Assembly: GCA_038087035.1 (NCBI GenBank)
Contig: CP051187.1
Location: 1,550,001 to 1,614,000, forward strand
Source: Gloeotrichia echinulata CP02
Lineage (GTDB): Bacteria > Cyanobacteriota > Cyanobacteriia > Cyanobacteriales > Nostocaceae
Reading direction: 5' to 3'
Length of the DNA stretch: 64,000 nucleotides
The notes beneath the pieces were generated by a model. It saw only the letters and a program-made list of their open reading frames with translations, had not been told where the DNA came from and searched no databases. Shown here one piece after another: positions 1 to 8,549 of the stretch (the stretch's first letter is position 1; every line of letters starts with the position of its first letter). Both the position numbers and the translations under genes were made by a program.

Positions 1-1
1 A

Positions 2-151
2 ATAAACCAGGTGGTAGGGGCGCAAGGCCTTGCGCCCCTACGAGGCTCTGTCAGCAAAGCTGCTAGTTTAAAGCGGGTGAAACCAGAGCAGCAAGAAACC
101 CTTGCCCCCTATTTCGATCATCTAATTGAGCAATTAAAGCAATTTCGTTAA
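2..151 (+). CDS. C-terminal end of an unidentified protein (partial)
   Basis: An open frame enters from the window edge and stops with TAA at 149-151. The last residues read ...APYFDHLIEQLKQFR, which look like a genuine protein tail (mixed charge, helical). The first part of the visible frame runs through an interspersed palindrome (16-39), so that palindrome may have inserted into or near the gene. It converges on the cpc linker genes. The product is not recognised. Confidence 0.35.
   Translation: MNQVVGAQGLAPLRGSVSKAASLKRVKPEQQETLAPYFDHLIEQLKQFR
16..39. repeat. REP-like palindrome (AGGGGCGCAAGG/CCTTGCGCCCCT)
   Basis: A perfect 24-bp palindrome. The same unit recurs at 18463-18486, 28700-28723 and (one base different at the edge) 40566-40588, so it is an interspersed repeat. 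Confidence 0.85.
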
Positions 152-258
152 TCGTTACAGATATTATTTACCAATTAAAGCGGGCGGGGAAAATTTAAAT
201 TTCCCCCGCCCACTTGATGTATATAGGATTGCGGTCAGCTTTCCGATACAGATGGAGT

Positions 259-495
259 TTAATTTTCAGTCAAGGGACGGATGCCAATAATTTTGGCGCC
301 TAAGCGAGTAATGCGTCGCATTTCATCATTCATCCGGCTATAGGGGACTTGCAGCAGAATCGTACCGCTATTGCGAACCGGATAACTATTGTTCTGAGTT
401 TGGTCGTTCTGCCGTAATCCTTCTACTTCATAGACAAAAACGCGATTGTCTGAGGTTGAATTTGACGCTCTGGTCAATGCGGATTGTCCCAACAT
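259..495 (-). CDS. cpcD: phycobilisome rod-capping linker CpcD
   Basis: 78 residues, the usual length of the small rod-capping linker that closes the distal end of phycocyanin rods. The whole protein is one CpcD-like domain: RVFVYEVEGLRQ near the start and TILLQVPYSRMNDEMRRI later, followed by the typical LGAKIIGI end. It is the last gene of the minus-strand cpc cluster, 14 bp after the preceding linker gene, so probably cotranscribed. As cpcB and cpcA upstream are broken, it may be reached only by read-through or be non-functional in practice. Confidence 0.9.
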   Translation of the reverse strand: MLGQSALTRASNSTSDNRVFVYEVEGLRQNDQTQNNSYPVRNSGTILLQVPYSRMNDEMRRITRLGAKIIGIRPLTEN

Positions 496-509
496 GATAG
501 TTTTATTTC

Positions 510-1382
510 CTATTGTGCTAAAGTGATACTGGCAACTTTACCGCCCAGCTTGTTAATTTGCTGAAGGGTATTGGATAGCTGCTCGTAGGGGACGATGAAC
601 TCTTTATTGCTCCGACGAACTTTCGGATATCTAGGCAAACTGATAGCCGTAACTTCAATTCGGTAGAGACCCGAGGTAGAGCCTTGGGAGGATCTGCCAA
701 AAGTGCGGCTGGGTGCAGTTCCTTTGACGGAGGGTAGGTAAGCCCAACCTTCAGTGCCACCGGAAGGAGCGACAATTGCAGAGGCACTATTTTTAGCTAG
801 GTCCACTGCTAAACGAGAATTCGCACCAGCTAGCTGGGAGCGATCGCTATTAGCATAGCCGCGATAAAGACGGAACATCCGTGTGAAACCAACGGTTCTC
901 TGACCTACTCCTGTGGTTACGAAGTCACGGTAGTAGGGGACGATCGCATCTCCAAAGTAAGCGTCATATTCAGCAGAGTCGATATAGGAATCGATATCTG
1001 CGTCGAAGCCTTGATTTTGGTAGCGGTCGAGATGCTCAATCACTTCCGACTCATCGTAGGGAGCGCGTCCGAGCAAATGTTTGATGTTCAATTCAATTAC
1101 CCGAGTTTGAAAATTCGGATAAAGGAATTTGGTTTTGTATAATTCAGATTTGGCAACCGCCCGAACAAAATCCCGGACACTGAGTTTACCATTGACCAGC
1201 AACGACTCCAAGCTAGTGAGACGTTCTGATTGCATCAGGTAGTCGTTGCCTAATACCTGACGATAAACTGCCCAAATGACAGTTTTGGCATCTTCTGCTG
1301 TCCAATTTGGACGCAGTTCAACCCGGGGTGTTCCCTCAAAAGCCGTAGTTCCTAAACGAGATGCTGCGGTTGTAATTGCCAC
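510..1382 (-). CDS. cpcC: phycobilisome rod linker polypeptide (CpcC/CpcI type)
   Basis: 290 residues. Residues about 20-150 form the PBS_linker domain (ELRPNWTAEDAKTVIWAVYR, then LTSLESLLVNGKLSVRDFVR, then ELNIKHLLGRAPYDESEV). The last 55 residues form a CpcD-like domain (LYRIEVTAISLPRYPKVRRS, ending GGKVASITLAQ). It joins phycocyanin hexamers in the rod. It is the second of two tandem paralogous linkers followed by cpcD, the layout of second (cpc2-type, H2-I2-D2) operons known in chromatically adapting Nostocales. That regulation is inference; the gene itself looks intact. Confidence 0.9.
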   Translation of the reverse strand: MAITTAASRLGTTAFEGTPRVELRPNWTAEDAKTVIWAVYRQVLGNDYLMQSERLTSLESLLVNGKLSVRDFVRAVAKSELYKTKFLYPNFQTRVIELNIKHLLGRAPYDESEVIEHLDRYQNQGFDADIDSYIDSAEYDAYFGDAIVPYYRDFVTTGVGQRTVGFTRMFRLYRGYANSDRSQLAGANSRLAVDLAKNSASAIVAPSGGTEGWAYLPSVKGTAPSRTFGRSSQGSTSGLYRIEVTAISLPRYPKVRRSNKEFIVPYEQLSNTLQQINKLGGKVASITLAQ

Positions 1383-1425
1383 GAATAGCTCTCCTTGTAG
1401 ACTTGATGTTGCAAAATTGATCGGT

Positions 1426-2238
1426 TCAGGCAGGAGAAATATTGATCACCCGACTACCCCGCTGATTCAGGCGTTGTAGGGTGGCTGAGAGTTGGTCGTA
1501 TGCTACCAAATACTCACTCATACTACGTCGTATCTGGGTGATTCGTCCTCTATCTGCTTGCATAACTCGCACTCGGTAAAGCTGTCCGCGATCGCCTGCG
1601 ACAGTTCCCGCAAGTCCCCGTCCGAAGTTCGGAGTTTGAATCGGACTAGCTAAATTTAACGCGAGATCTTGGGTTAACCAAGCAGCTTTATTTTTACCTT
1701 GGGCGCGATCACTATTAGCATACCCCCGATAGATCTGAAACATCCGGCTGAAGCCTACTGTTTTTTGTCCCGGTTGAGTTTCAAATCCCCGATAATAGGG
1801 AACAACCGATTCTCCAAAGTTTTCTTGATATTCGAGTGAATCAATATAGGAATTGATTTCTGCCTCGTATCCTTTTTGCGTATAGAGATTGACATGGTAG
1901 GCAATCTCTGCTTCATCGTAGGTAGCACGACCAAGCAGATGCTTGTAGTTCAATTCGATGAAGCGGACTTGAGGCGTAGAGTGAAAGAATTTTTGCCGAT
2001 ATAGTTCAGATTGCACCAGGGCCCGGACAAAATCCCTAACAGTAATGTTACCTTGCTGCAATAACGATTCTGCACTGGTGAGGCGTTCGCTTTCCATCAA
2101 GTGATCATTGCCAAACACTTGACGGTAGGCAGCAAGAATCACTGCTTTTACATCCTCATTTGCCCGCAATTCTGTAGGAGGTGTGCTTGCAAATGGCTCA
2201 AATCCTAGCTGACTGGCTGCTGTAGAACTAGTCATCAC
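1426..2238 (-). CDS. cpcC: phycobilisome rod linker polypeptide (CpcC/CpcH type)
   Basis: 270 residues with the same architecture as its neighbour: PBS_linker domain at about 20-150 (ESLLQQGNITVRDFVRALVQ, IELNYKHLLGRATYDEAEI) and a C-terminal CpcD-like domain (QLYRVRVMQADRGRITQIRR ... SRVINISPA). The annotated start gives MMTSS; the second Met is equally possible. It directly follows the truncated cpcA, separated by a stem-loop region (2305-2370). The two linkers are clear paralogues and were probably made by tandem duplication. Confidence 0.9.
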   Translation of the reverse strand: MMTSSTAASQLGFEPFASTPPTELRANEDVKAVILAAYRQVFGNDHLMESERLTSAESLLQQGNITVRDFVRALVQSELYRQKFFHSTPQVRFIELNYKHLLGRATYDEAEIAYHVNLYTQKGYEAEINSYIDSLEYQENFGESVVPYYRGFETQPGQKTVGFSRMFQIYRGYANSDRAQGKNKAAWLTQDLALNLASPIQTPNFGRGLAGTVAGDRGQLYRVRVMQADRGRITQIRRSMSEYLVAYDQLSATLQRLNQRGSRVINISPA

Positions 2239-2304
2239 TGAATTTCCTTAATTTCAACAGGTCTTAAAACCTAACCCCCAATCGCTGTTAATCATAAAAA
2301 ACAT

Positions 2305-2370
2305 GCCCAGAACCCCAAAAAACTGCCCATGCTAGAAAATTAGCATTCACAGCCTTCAGTTGTTCTGGGC
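2305..2370 (-). promoter_or_regulatory. stem-loop in the cpcA-linker intergenic region
   Basis: GCCCAGAAC (2305-2313) pairs with GTTCTGGGC (2362-2370), and an inner hairpin ATGCTA-GAAAAT-TAGCAT lies at 2329-2346. Stem-loops between cpcBA and linker genes are known to hold down linker transcript relative to cpcBA or to stabilise the cpcBA mRNA. The role here is inferred. Confidence 0.6.
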
Positions 2371-2382
2371 AAAAGGAAAACC

Positions 2383-2601
2383 CTAGCTTAGGGCGTTGAT
2401 GGCATAGTCAATGTAGGAATTTGCTTCTACAGCAGGATCGCCACTCAATCCATGATTGGCTTTGATGTACTTGAGAGCTTCAACGTACCAGCTGGGAGAC
2501 AGATCAAAGGTACGGTTGATTTCTGTCAAACCACCAATCAGGTAGTCATCCAAAGGACTTGTACCGCCTGCAATTAGACAGTAGGTGACGATGCGAATGT
2601 A
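2383..2601 (-). pseudogene. cpcA: phycocyanin alpha subunit, C-terminal 72 residues only
   Basis: The frame encodes YIRIVTYCLIAGG ... LSPSWYVEALKYIKANHGLS ... ANSYIDYAINALS, the unmistakable C-terminal half of CpcA. The N-terminal ~90 residues, including the chromophore cysteine (Cys84 region), are missing. The break is exactly at the end of an IS608-like element (2602). The base order at the break fits an original GGTTAC|TACATT (Gly-Tyr-Tyr-Ile) target. The longer open frame upstream is IS sequence. No functional alpha subunit can be made. Confidence 0.9.
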
Positions 2602-2637
2602 TTGACATACTCCCCGGCGTGAACGCACGGGGATTCT

Positions 2638-3828
2638 TCACGCTTCATTGACAGATACTACCGAAGTAGGTTTACTCCGTCTCGACGTGCATTTAGAGTC
2701 GTGGCAATGCCCTATCCCGACTTTTTCTATATTCTTGGCAGCATTTCCATCGCGCTCATGTTCAGTCCCGCAATTTAAGCACTTAATCTGGCGCACCTTT
2801 AAATCAAGTTTGCCCCACTTAAAACCGCATTCAGAACAGACTTGACTAGTTGGTTCCCATCGACTAATGACATGGAAAGTTCTATCATATTTTGCCGACT
2901 TAGCCTCGCATTGTGTCCGAAACTCACGCCAACCCTGCAAACTAATTACTCTTGAAAGTTTGCGGTTTTTAACCATCCCAGACACATTCAAATCTTCTAA
3001 AACAATAGCTTGGTTTTCGCTAACAATCTTAGTTGATAATTTGTGCAGAAAGTCTCTGCGGGTGTCGGCGATTTGGTTATGACGTTTTGCGATTTGAATC
3101 CGGGTTTTGTCCCGCCGCTTTGAATCTTTATGTTGTCGTGCTAATTTCTTTTGTAGTTGGCGAATTTTCCTGTCAAGCTTTTTATAGCTAGGACTTTCAG
3201 CTTTTTCACCATTACTCATTACCGCAAAAGTCTTGATACCTAAATCAATCCCGATAGCGCCAGCGTTAGCGACGCAGGAGCGTCTAGTTTGGCTTTTAGT
3301 ATCAAGGCTGACAGGCTCAATATCAACCACAAAACTTAAAAAATAGCGATTAGCACAATCTTTAATAATAGTAACTGAGCTAGGTTCACAAGGTAATTGC
3401 CTAGACCAAATTGGATTAACATTTCCAATCTTGGCTAGGTACACCACCTCTTTACTAATAGAGAAACCGCCACGAGTAAGACGCGCAGACTGTTGATTCG
3501 TTTTCTTTTTAAATCTAGGGCTACCTAGTTTCTTGCCTTTTCTTTTGCCTTTTAGGGAATCAAAAAAGTTCTTATAAGCAGTTCCTAAATCCGCGACTGA
3601 TTGCTGCAACGCAATGCTAGCTACGCTACTAAGCCAAGAACGCTGCTCAGTCTTTTTACTTTGGGTTAATACTAATTTTTGCAGATCCCCATTGCTAGGA
3701 AGTTTCTCGGACTGTTTGCACAAAGCCAAAGCATCATTCCAAACTACCCGCACACACCCAAACAACTGAGCTAGGCTCGTTCGTTGTTGATCTGTTGGAT
3801 AGAATCGGTATTTATATCTGGCTTTCAC
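2638..3828 (-). CDS. tnpB: TnpB, RNA-guided nuclease of an IS605-type transposon
   Basis: 396 residues. The N-terminal helix-turn-helix/WED part begins MKARYKYRFYPT. RuvC-I Asp is in GAIGIDLGIKTFAVMSNGE (~190-210), RuvC-II Glu in AIVLEDLNVSGM, a zinc ribbon in CSECGFKWG...CLNCGTEHERD, and RuvC-III Asp in ERDGNAAKNIE. All catalytic residues appear present. TnpB proteins are programmed by a right-end omegaRNA whose guide is copied from the flanking DNA; here that RNA would span the 3' end of the gene and the right end near 2602, with guide from cpcA sequence. Divergent from tnpA with 52 bp between start codons. Confidence 0.9.
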   Translation of the reverse strand: MKARYKYRFYPTDQQRTSLAQLFGCVRVVWNDALALCKQSEKLPSNGDLQKLVLTQSKKTEQRSWLSSVASIALQQSVADLGTAYKNFFDSLKGKRKGKKLGSPRFKKKTNQQSARLTRGGFSISKEVVYLAKIGNVNPIWSRQLPCEPSSVTIIKDCANRYFLSFVVDIEPVSLDTKSQTRRSCVANAGAIGIDLGIKTFAVMSNGEKAESPSYKKLDRKIRQLQKKLARQHKDSKRRDKTRIQIAKRHNQIADTRRDFLHKLSTKIVSENQAIVLEDLNVSGMVKNRKLSRVISLQGWREFRTQCEAKSAKYDRTFHVISRWEPTSQVCSECGFKWGKLDLKVRQIKCLNCGTEHERDGNAAKNIEKVGIGHCHDSKCTSRRSKPTSVVSVNEA

Positions 3829-3880
3829 GGCTTTGTGTTATAGTTTGTCTGTATCTATAACATAACTTGGTCTGTAAAAA

Positions 3881-4282
3881 ATGTCAAGCGATCTTCGTCG
3901 CGAAAGACACAGTGTTACAGACTTAAAACTTCACTTGGTCTGCGTTACTAAATATCGATTGCCTATACTCACCAACGTGAGTCTTGCTTTGATTGAAAAG
4001 TCATTTAGCGAAGTATCTGAAAAGATGAATTTCAAAGTACAGGAACTTAACGGGGAGGTAGACCACGTACACGTATTAATTGAATATCCTCCTAAATTGT
4101 TTATCTCTCAGATAGTGAACGCGCTCAAATGGGTTTCGAGTCGTCGCTATGGACAAGAGGGATTTAAGAAACCGCTAGGAAAAGACGCTTTATGGAGTCC
4201 TTCTTATTTTGCCTCTTCAGTAGGCGACGCACCCTTGGAGGTACTAAAAAGATATATACAGAATCAATTAAAGCCGTCCTAG
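3881..4282 (+). CDS. tnpA: TnpA, HUH Y1 transposase of the IS200/IS605 family
   Basis: 133 residues, typical length. The HUH metal-binding motif is in GEVDHVHVLIEYPP (~65-75) and the catalytic tyrosine is probably in LKRYIQNQLK at the C-terminus. It cuts and rejoins single-stranded left and right ends during replication-coupled transposition. The stop codon lies inside the left-end hairpin (CCGTCCTAGAAGGACGG), showing how compact the element is. The enzyme looks intact, so it could also mobilise the shorter related elements at 8957-9254, 18263-18442 and 43567-44003. Confidence 0.92.
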   Translation: MSSDLRRERHSVTDLKLHLVCVTKYRLPILTNVSLALIEKSFSEVSEKMNFKVQELNGEVDHVHVLIEYPPKLFISQIVNALKWVSSRRYGQEGFKKPLGKDALWSPSYFASSVGDAPLEVLKRYIQNQLKPS

Positions 4283-4310
4283 AAGGACGGGGCTTTTACC
4301 CATTTTTTCG

Positions 4311-4591
4311 GTAACATAGCGCAGAATGATGTCCATATCGCGCAAGCAAGCAGCCATGCGACGGTGGGTATAAGCATTACCACCAGGTGCAATCAACTGG
4401 GGTTGTTCGTCAAACAAAGAACGTGCTGCATTAGCCACGATTGTGGATGCATTGCCGGTAATCCGGTTAACAACATCCATCCGTTTTGTACCAGCAGCTA
4501 CCAAATCCTTTAATGCATCGATTTCTGCGTCGGTGACGTATGAGCCTCGGGTATCAGCTTGGGAAACTACTTTGGTAAAAGCGTCAAGCAT
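4311..4591 (-). pseudogene. cpcB: phycocyanin beta subunit, N-terminal ~93 residues only
   Basis: MLDAFTKVVSQAD ... KRMDVVNRITGNASTIVANA ... LIAPGGNAYTHRRMAACLRD ... ILRYVT is the N-terminal half of CpcB including the Cys82-type chromophore site (MAACLRD). The frame then runs into IS sequence (EKMGKSPV...). The C-terminal ~80 residues with the Cys155 site are gone. The break is at GTTAC|C, the normal Arg-Tyr-Val-Thr codons being the TTAC target. It would have been the first gene of the operon. Confidence 0.9.
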
Positions 4592-5386
4592 TCCAACATC
4601 TCCTAATAATTATTAATATGCTGTGGATTCAAATTCGGTTCAAAAACTGTGTCTTGATTTGAATAAGCATGATTGATTGAGATATAATTCCGCTATTATC
4701 AGTAAACAGGCGAACAGTCACCAGCAAGTTAAACTCGCTTGACAATAACGGTAATTTAATCTTTGCACTGTCACCTAGTTCTGATACACTAAGGTTACAG
4801 CCATAAATCAATACTACTAATATCCACAACAACCATTTTTTTAAGACTTACAAGTCCAGATAATTAAATGGCTGATGATCAAGTTCTCACAAACTGAACC
4901 TTCTGCTTCAAGGGCAAAGAGTTCAGCGGTTTTTTGAACCTAAATTTGATTAAAGCAATCCGTTTGTGCAAATTTTGTGCAATTTTAATTTTCTTGCCGG
5001 ATAATTGGTTAAAAAATATTAAGCAAATGCTGAAACCCTGTGATATCAAGGATTGTTTGTATTTTGCTTTTGTCTTGAGTCTTAATTTCTCGTTACATCT
5101 GGTTACATTTGTTAACTAAATCGCCGTAAGTCCCCCACTGAAAACGTAGTGGTGGGAAGTTGGTTGAGATTGATAGATGGTTCCCTGAGATTTTTACAGA
5201 CACATGAGATCTGCAAGGTACCCCAAAAATCTAAAATCCAAAACTTGTACTGAGCGTTCGCGCAGCGTCCCGCAGGGAAGTCGTTGGCGTAGCCTCTGTC
5301 TACGACACGCTACGCGAACGCAGAGAAGTATCCAAAATCTAAAATTCGGAGGGGGAAGCAGGGGAAGCAGGGGAAGCAGACCCATG
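4592..5386. other. intergenic region upstream of cpcB
   Basis: AT-rich upstream region of the broken cpc operon, presumably with its promoter, but no clear -10/-35 boxes could be assigned. The short open frames here are AT-rich and lack family features. At 5213-5320 lies an interspersed GC-rich repeat (CGTCCCGCAGGGAAG and CTACGCGAACGCAGAGAAG), a kind also seen near 21790, 28556 and 62880. Confidence 0.5.
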
Positions 5387-5512
5387 TAGGTTGGGTTGAG
5401 GAACGTAGACCCGCAGGGGCGAAGCACAGGCTAACCCAACATTTGGCGGGTTTGTTGGGTTGAGGCTTTGCGAAACCCAACCTACAATTTTCCTTAACTG
5501 AACCGTATTGAG
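5387..5512. repeat. MITE-like repeat with a GTAGGTTGGGTT core
   Basis: GTAGGTTGGGTT (5387) is mirrored by AACCCAACCTAC (5477-5488), followed by CAATTTTCCTTAACTGAACC and GTATTG, the same terminal sequence as the MITEs at 62972-63097 and in the CRISPR array. It appears to be a variant of that family with a different core. Confidence 0.6.
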
Positions 5513-5620
5513 ATATGAGTTAACCTACGCAGTATTGAGGGTGGGTGGAATTTTTTATTTGTCAGTGTCCATTAGCAGTCACTAATGAGATGATAAAGTA
5601 ACCAGAGAAAAAGATCAGGG

Positions 5621-5974
5621 CTAAACCCCAGTCTCGTCTTCTGGCTGCAGGATAGCATCACAGTACCGGACTAAAGTACTCAGGCGATCGCCAATGGTCT
5701 GTAGTCTAGTTTGTACAGTAGCAGCTTGTCTTGCCCCTTGGTAAAACATTACGTCTATTTCCAATAGGCGCAATTGCTTGCTCATCTCCGTCCGATAAGA
5801 TTGTTCGTGCGAGTTAGACTCGGCTATTGGTACAATCTGCTCCTGAAATAATTCCTTTAAGGAGGCTAAACGCCGTTGTAATTGGGTTGCATCTATTTGG
5901 GTAGTGGTGACATCGGAGCGGAATTGCTCTAGGGAGTTTGCCAAAGCCTGATATTTTTCTTTATTTAGAGACAT
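5621..5974 (-). CDS. patD: PatD-like heterocyst frequency protein (probable)
   Basis: 117 residues, soluble, strongly helical, no signal or membrane segment. The pattern MSLNKEKYQALANSLEQFRS ... EQSYRTEMSKQLRLLEIDVM ... FYQGARQAATVQTRL matches my recollection of the small PatD family of heterocystous cyanobacteria, which limits heterocyst frequency and interacts with FtsZ in Anabaena. The assignment is by recollection of family pattern, not alignment. It is divergent from rel/spoT with a ~300-bp gap (5975-6275) in which I see no other gene. If correct, the organism is heterocyst-forming. Confidence 0.55.
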   Translation of the reverse strand: MSLNKEKYQALANSLEQFRSDVTTTQIDATQLQRRLASLKELFQEQIVPIAESNSHEQSYRTEMSKQLRLLEIDVMFYQGARQAATVQTRLQTIGDRLSTLVRYCDAILQPEDETGV

Positions 5975-6275
5975 CCAGTGCCAGTTGAGATAGTATTAAT
6001 GTCAAGAAAATTTTCTTCTACAATAAACTTTCTTAACCTGTTTTTAGAACCAGAAGCCTCAAATAGGACTTTGAGGTTTTATTTTCCAGACATGTATTTG
6101 CCCAATTATGAACCTTGAAATTCGCACTGGATGATTACCATCGGCATTTCGGGCATTATCCGCATTCAGCCTTTCCTATCCGTCTGTGAGTTACAGCATC
6201 TTTTATAGGCCATGCTGTCATTTGTCTATCTCTGATCTCTGACTTAATCCAACGATCACCTCTATTCCCTTTTGT

Positions 6276-8543
6276 ATGAGTAGCACAGTTATCAATTCCA
6301 CCATGAATCTTCCACTTCCGGAATGGCTACACAAATGTTTAAACGAGTCATCAGGAACTAGTGGCGAAGTGGAAGATGAGCGACGGTATAGCGATGCAGC
6401 ATTGATTGGTCGAGCATTTGAATTTGCTTATCAACTGCATGAAGGTCAATATCGCAAATCGGGAGAGCCATACATTTTTCATCCCCTGGCAGTGGCAGGA
6501 TTGCTACGTGATTTAGGAGGCAGTTCTGCTATGATAGCAGCTGGATTCCTACATGATGTAGTGGAAGATACAGAAATTACCATTGAACAAATAGAAGAGC
6601 GCTTTGGTCCTGAAGTACGGCAATTAGTCGAAGGTGTCACCAAGCTTTCTAAAATCAATTTTAAAAGCAAAACTGAAAGTCAAGCCGAAAACTTCCGGCG
6701 GATGTTTTTGGCAATGGCCCAAGATATTCGCGTCATTGTGGTGAAATTGGCTGATCGTTTGCATAATATGCGAACCTTACAAGTAATGCCAGAGGAAAAA
6801 CGTCGCCGCATTGCTCAAGAAACGCGAGATATCTTTGCTCCCCTAGCCAATCGTTTGGGAATCTGGCACTTTAAATGGGAATTGGAAGATTTAGCATTTA
6901 AGTATTTAGAACCGGAAGCTTTTCGCCAAATTCAGCAGCATGTTGCCGAAAAACGGACGGCGCGAGAAGAAAAACTCGCCAAAGCTACGGAAATTATCCG
7001 GCAGCGTTTACAGCAAGCCGGAATTAAATGCCTCGATATCAGCGGTCGTCCCAAACACCTTTATAGTATCTACCAAAAAATGCAGCGGCAGCAAAAAGAA
7101 TTTCACGAAATTTATGATTTAGCAGCCCTGCGAATTATTGTCCAAACAAATGAGGAATGCTATCGTGCTTTGGCAGTGGTTCACGATGCTTTTCGTCCGA
7201 TACCTGGTAGATTTAAAGATTACATCGGACTACCTAAGCCTAATCGTTACCAATCATTGCATACAGGCGTCATTGGGCTAACCGGTCGTCCTTTAGAGGT
7301 GCAAATTCGCACACAGCAAATGCACCATATTGCTGAGTATGGGATCGCAGCTCATTGGAAGTATAAAGAAACAGGGGGATCTAACACCACTCATTTGACC
7401 TCATCTGATGAAAAATTTACCTGGTTGCGGCAGTTATTAGAATGGCAAAGTGATTTAAAAGATGCCCAGGAATACTTAGATAGCGTTAAAGATAACTTAT
7501 TTGAAGACGACGTTTATGTATTCACGCCTAAGGGGGATGTTGTACCTTTAAGTCCTGGTTCTACGAGTGTGGATTTTGGCTATCGCATTCATACCGAAGT
7601 CGGAAACCACTGTGCAGGGGCGCGGGTAAATGGGCGGATAGTCCCCCTGTCCACAAGGCTGCAAAATGGTGATATTGTGGAGATTATTACGCAAAAGAAT
7701 AGCCATCCCAGTTTGGATTGGTTAAACTTTGTCAGAACCTCGGCAGCAAAATATCGCATTAAACAATGGTACAAGCGATCGCGCCGGGAAGAAAATGTTG
7801 CCCGTGGTCGGGAATTGCTAGAAAAAGAACTAGGTAAAAACAGTTTTGACAACTTCCTCAAGTCAAACACCATGCAGACTGTGGCAGAAAAGTGTAACTA
7901 TCATAGTGTGGAAGATTTACTCGCGGGTTTGGGTTACGGTGAAATTACCCTGAATCTAGTCCTAAATCGTTGGCGCGAAGTGGCAAAAGCCCAACAACCA
8001 ATTGTGACTACGCCCCTCCTTCCCACCAAAGAGTCAGCCTCCGCCAAAGCCTTGCGGGATGCGTCTTTTAGCTCACGCACCACCGATTCGCCAATTATTG
8101 GCGTAGAAGGACTGGTATATCATATAGCTGGGTGTTGTACGCCAATTCCCGGAGAAGCGATTATTGGTGTAGTGACACGAGGTCGGGGGATTTCCATTCA
8201 TCGTCAAGGATGTAATAATCTAGAAAGTGTTGAGTATGAGCGCCTAGTACCAGTCACCTGGAACCCAGCAGCGGAAACTAGGAGTCGTCCTCAAACTTAC
8301 CCAGTCAATATTCAAATTGAAGCTCTTGATCGTGTGGGGGTTTTAAAAGATATATTATCTCGGTTGAGTGACCAAGGGATCAATGTCCGCCATGCTCAAG
8401 TCAAAACTGCTATCGGTCAACCAGCTTTAATGGATTTAGGCATAGATATACGCGATCGCCCCCAATTAGAACAAGTCTTTACCCAAATCAAAAAAATGAG
8501 CGACATCTTGAATATCCACCGCGTTGGTCAAATTGATGAGTAG
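6276..8543 (+). CDS. spoT: bifunctional (p)ppGpp synthetase/hydrolase RelA/SpoT (Rel)
   Basis: 755 residues, full length. HD hydrolase domain ~45-200 (YIFHPLAVAGLL, GFLHDVVEDT, KLADRLHNMRTL). Synthetase domain ~240-370 (RPKHLYSIYQKMQ, YDLAALRIIV, GRFKDYIGLPKPNRYQSLHT). TGS domain ~410-470 (DDVYVFTPKGDVVPLSPGST). Zinc-finger-like RIS segment with GCCTPIPGEAIIGV. ACT domain over the last 80 residues (YPVNIQIEALDRVGVLKDIL). Both catalytic halves keep key residues, so it should make and destroy the alarmone. ATG at 6276 gives a slightly long N-terminus; the Met at residue 11 is an alternative. Confidence 0.95.
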   Translation: MSSTVINSTMNLPLPEWLHKCLNESSGTSGEVEDERRYSDAALIGRAFEFAYQLHEGQYRKSGEPYIFHPLAVAGLLRDLGGSSAMIAAGFLHDVVEDTEITIEQIEERFGPEVRQLVEGVTKLSKINFKSKTESQAENFRRMFLAMAQDIRVIVVKLADRLHNMRTLQVMPEEKRRRIAQETRDIFAPLANRLGIWHFKWELEDLAFKYLEPEAFRQIQQHVAEKRTAREEKLAKATEIIRQRLQQAGIKCLDISGRPKHLYSIYQKMQRQQKEFHEIYDLAALRIIVQTNEECYRALAVVHDAFRPIPGRFKDYIGLPKPNRYQSLHTGVIGLTGRPLEVQIRTQQMHHIAEYGIAAHWKYKETGGSNTTHLTSSDEKFTWLRQLLEWQSDLKDAQEYLDSVKDNLFEDDVYVFTPKGDVVPLSPGSTSVDFGYRIHTEVGNHCAGARVNGRIVPLSTRLQNGDIVEIITQKNSHPSLDWLNFVRTSAAKYRIKQWYKRSRREENVARGRELLEKELGKNSFDNFLKSNTMQTVAEKCNYHSVEDLLAGLGYGEITLNLVLNRWREVAKAQQPIVTTPLLPTKESASAKALRDASFSSRTTDSPIIGVEGLVYHIAGCCTPIPGEAIIGVVTRGRGISIHRQGCNNLESVEYERLVPVTWNPAAETRSRPQTYPVNIQIEALDRVGVLKDILSRLSDQGINVRHAQVKTAIGQPALMDLGIDIRDRPQLEQVFTQIKKMSDILNIHRVGQIDE

Positions 8544-8549
8544 TTAGGG

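Larger units (their letters stand above)
2602..4310. mobile_element. intact IS200/IS605-family element, IS608-like, with divergent tnpA and tnpB
   Basis: 1709 bp. Read on the minus strand, the left end follows target TTAC (4311-4314 on the plus strand reads gtaa) and starts CGAAAAAATGGGTAAAAGCC with a hairpin CCGTCCT..AGGACGG. The other end has a hairpin (CCCCGTGCG..CGCCGGGG-like) and terminates GTATGTCAA. TTAC at the left cleavage site and TCAA at the right are the hallmarks of IS608. tnpA (plus) and tnpB (minus) diverge, both full length. The two flanks are in different genes (cpcB and cpcA), so this is not a simple insertion. Confidence 0.88.

Noticed and set aside
4629..5119. Short frames upstream of cpcB (67 and 61 residues)
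   Set aside because: AT-rich, biased composition, no recognisable motif; more likely the promoter/leader region.
5125..5165. CCCCCAC...GTGGTGGG hairpin next to a GTAA
   Set aside because: Resembles an IS200/IS605 end, but no partner end could be found, so it was not called an element.
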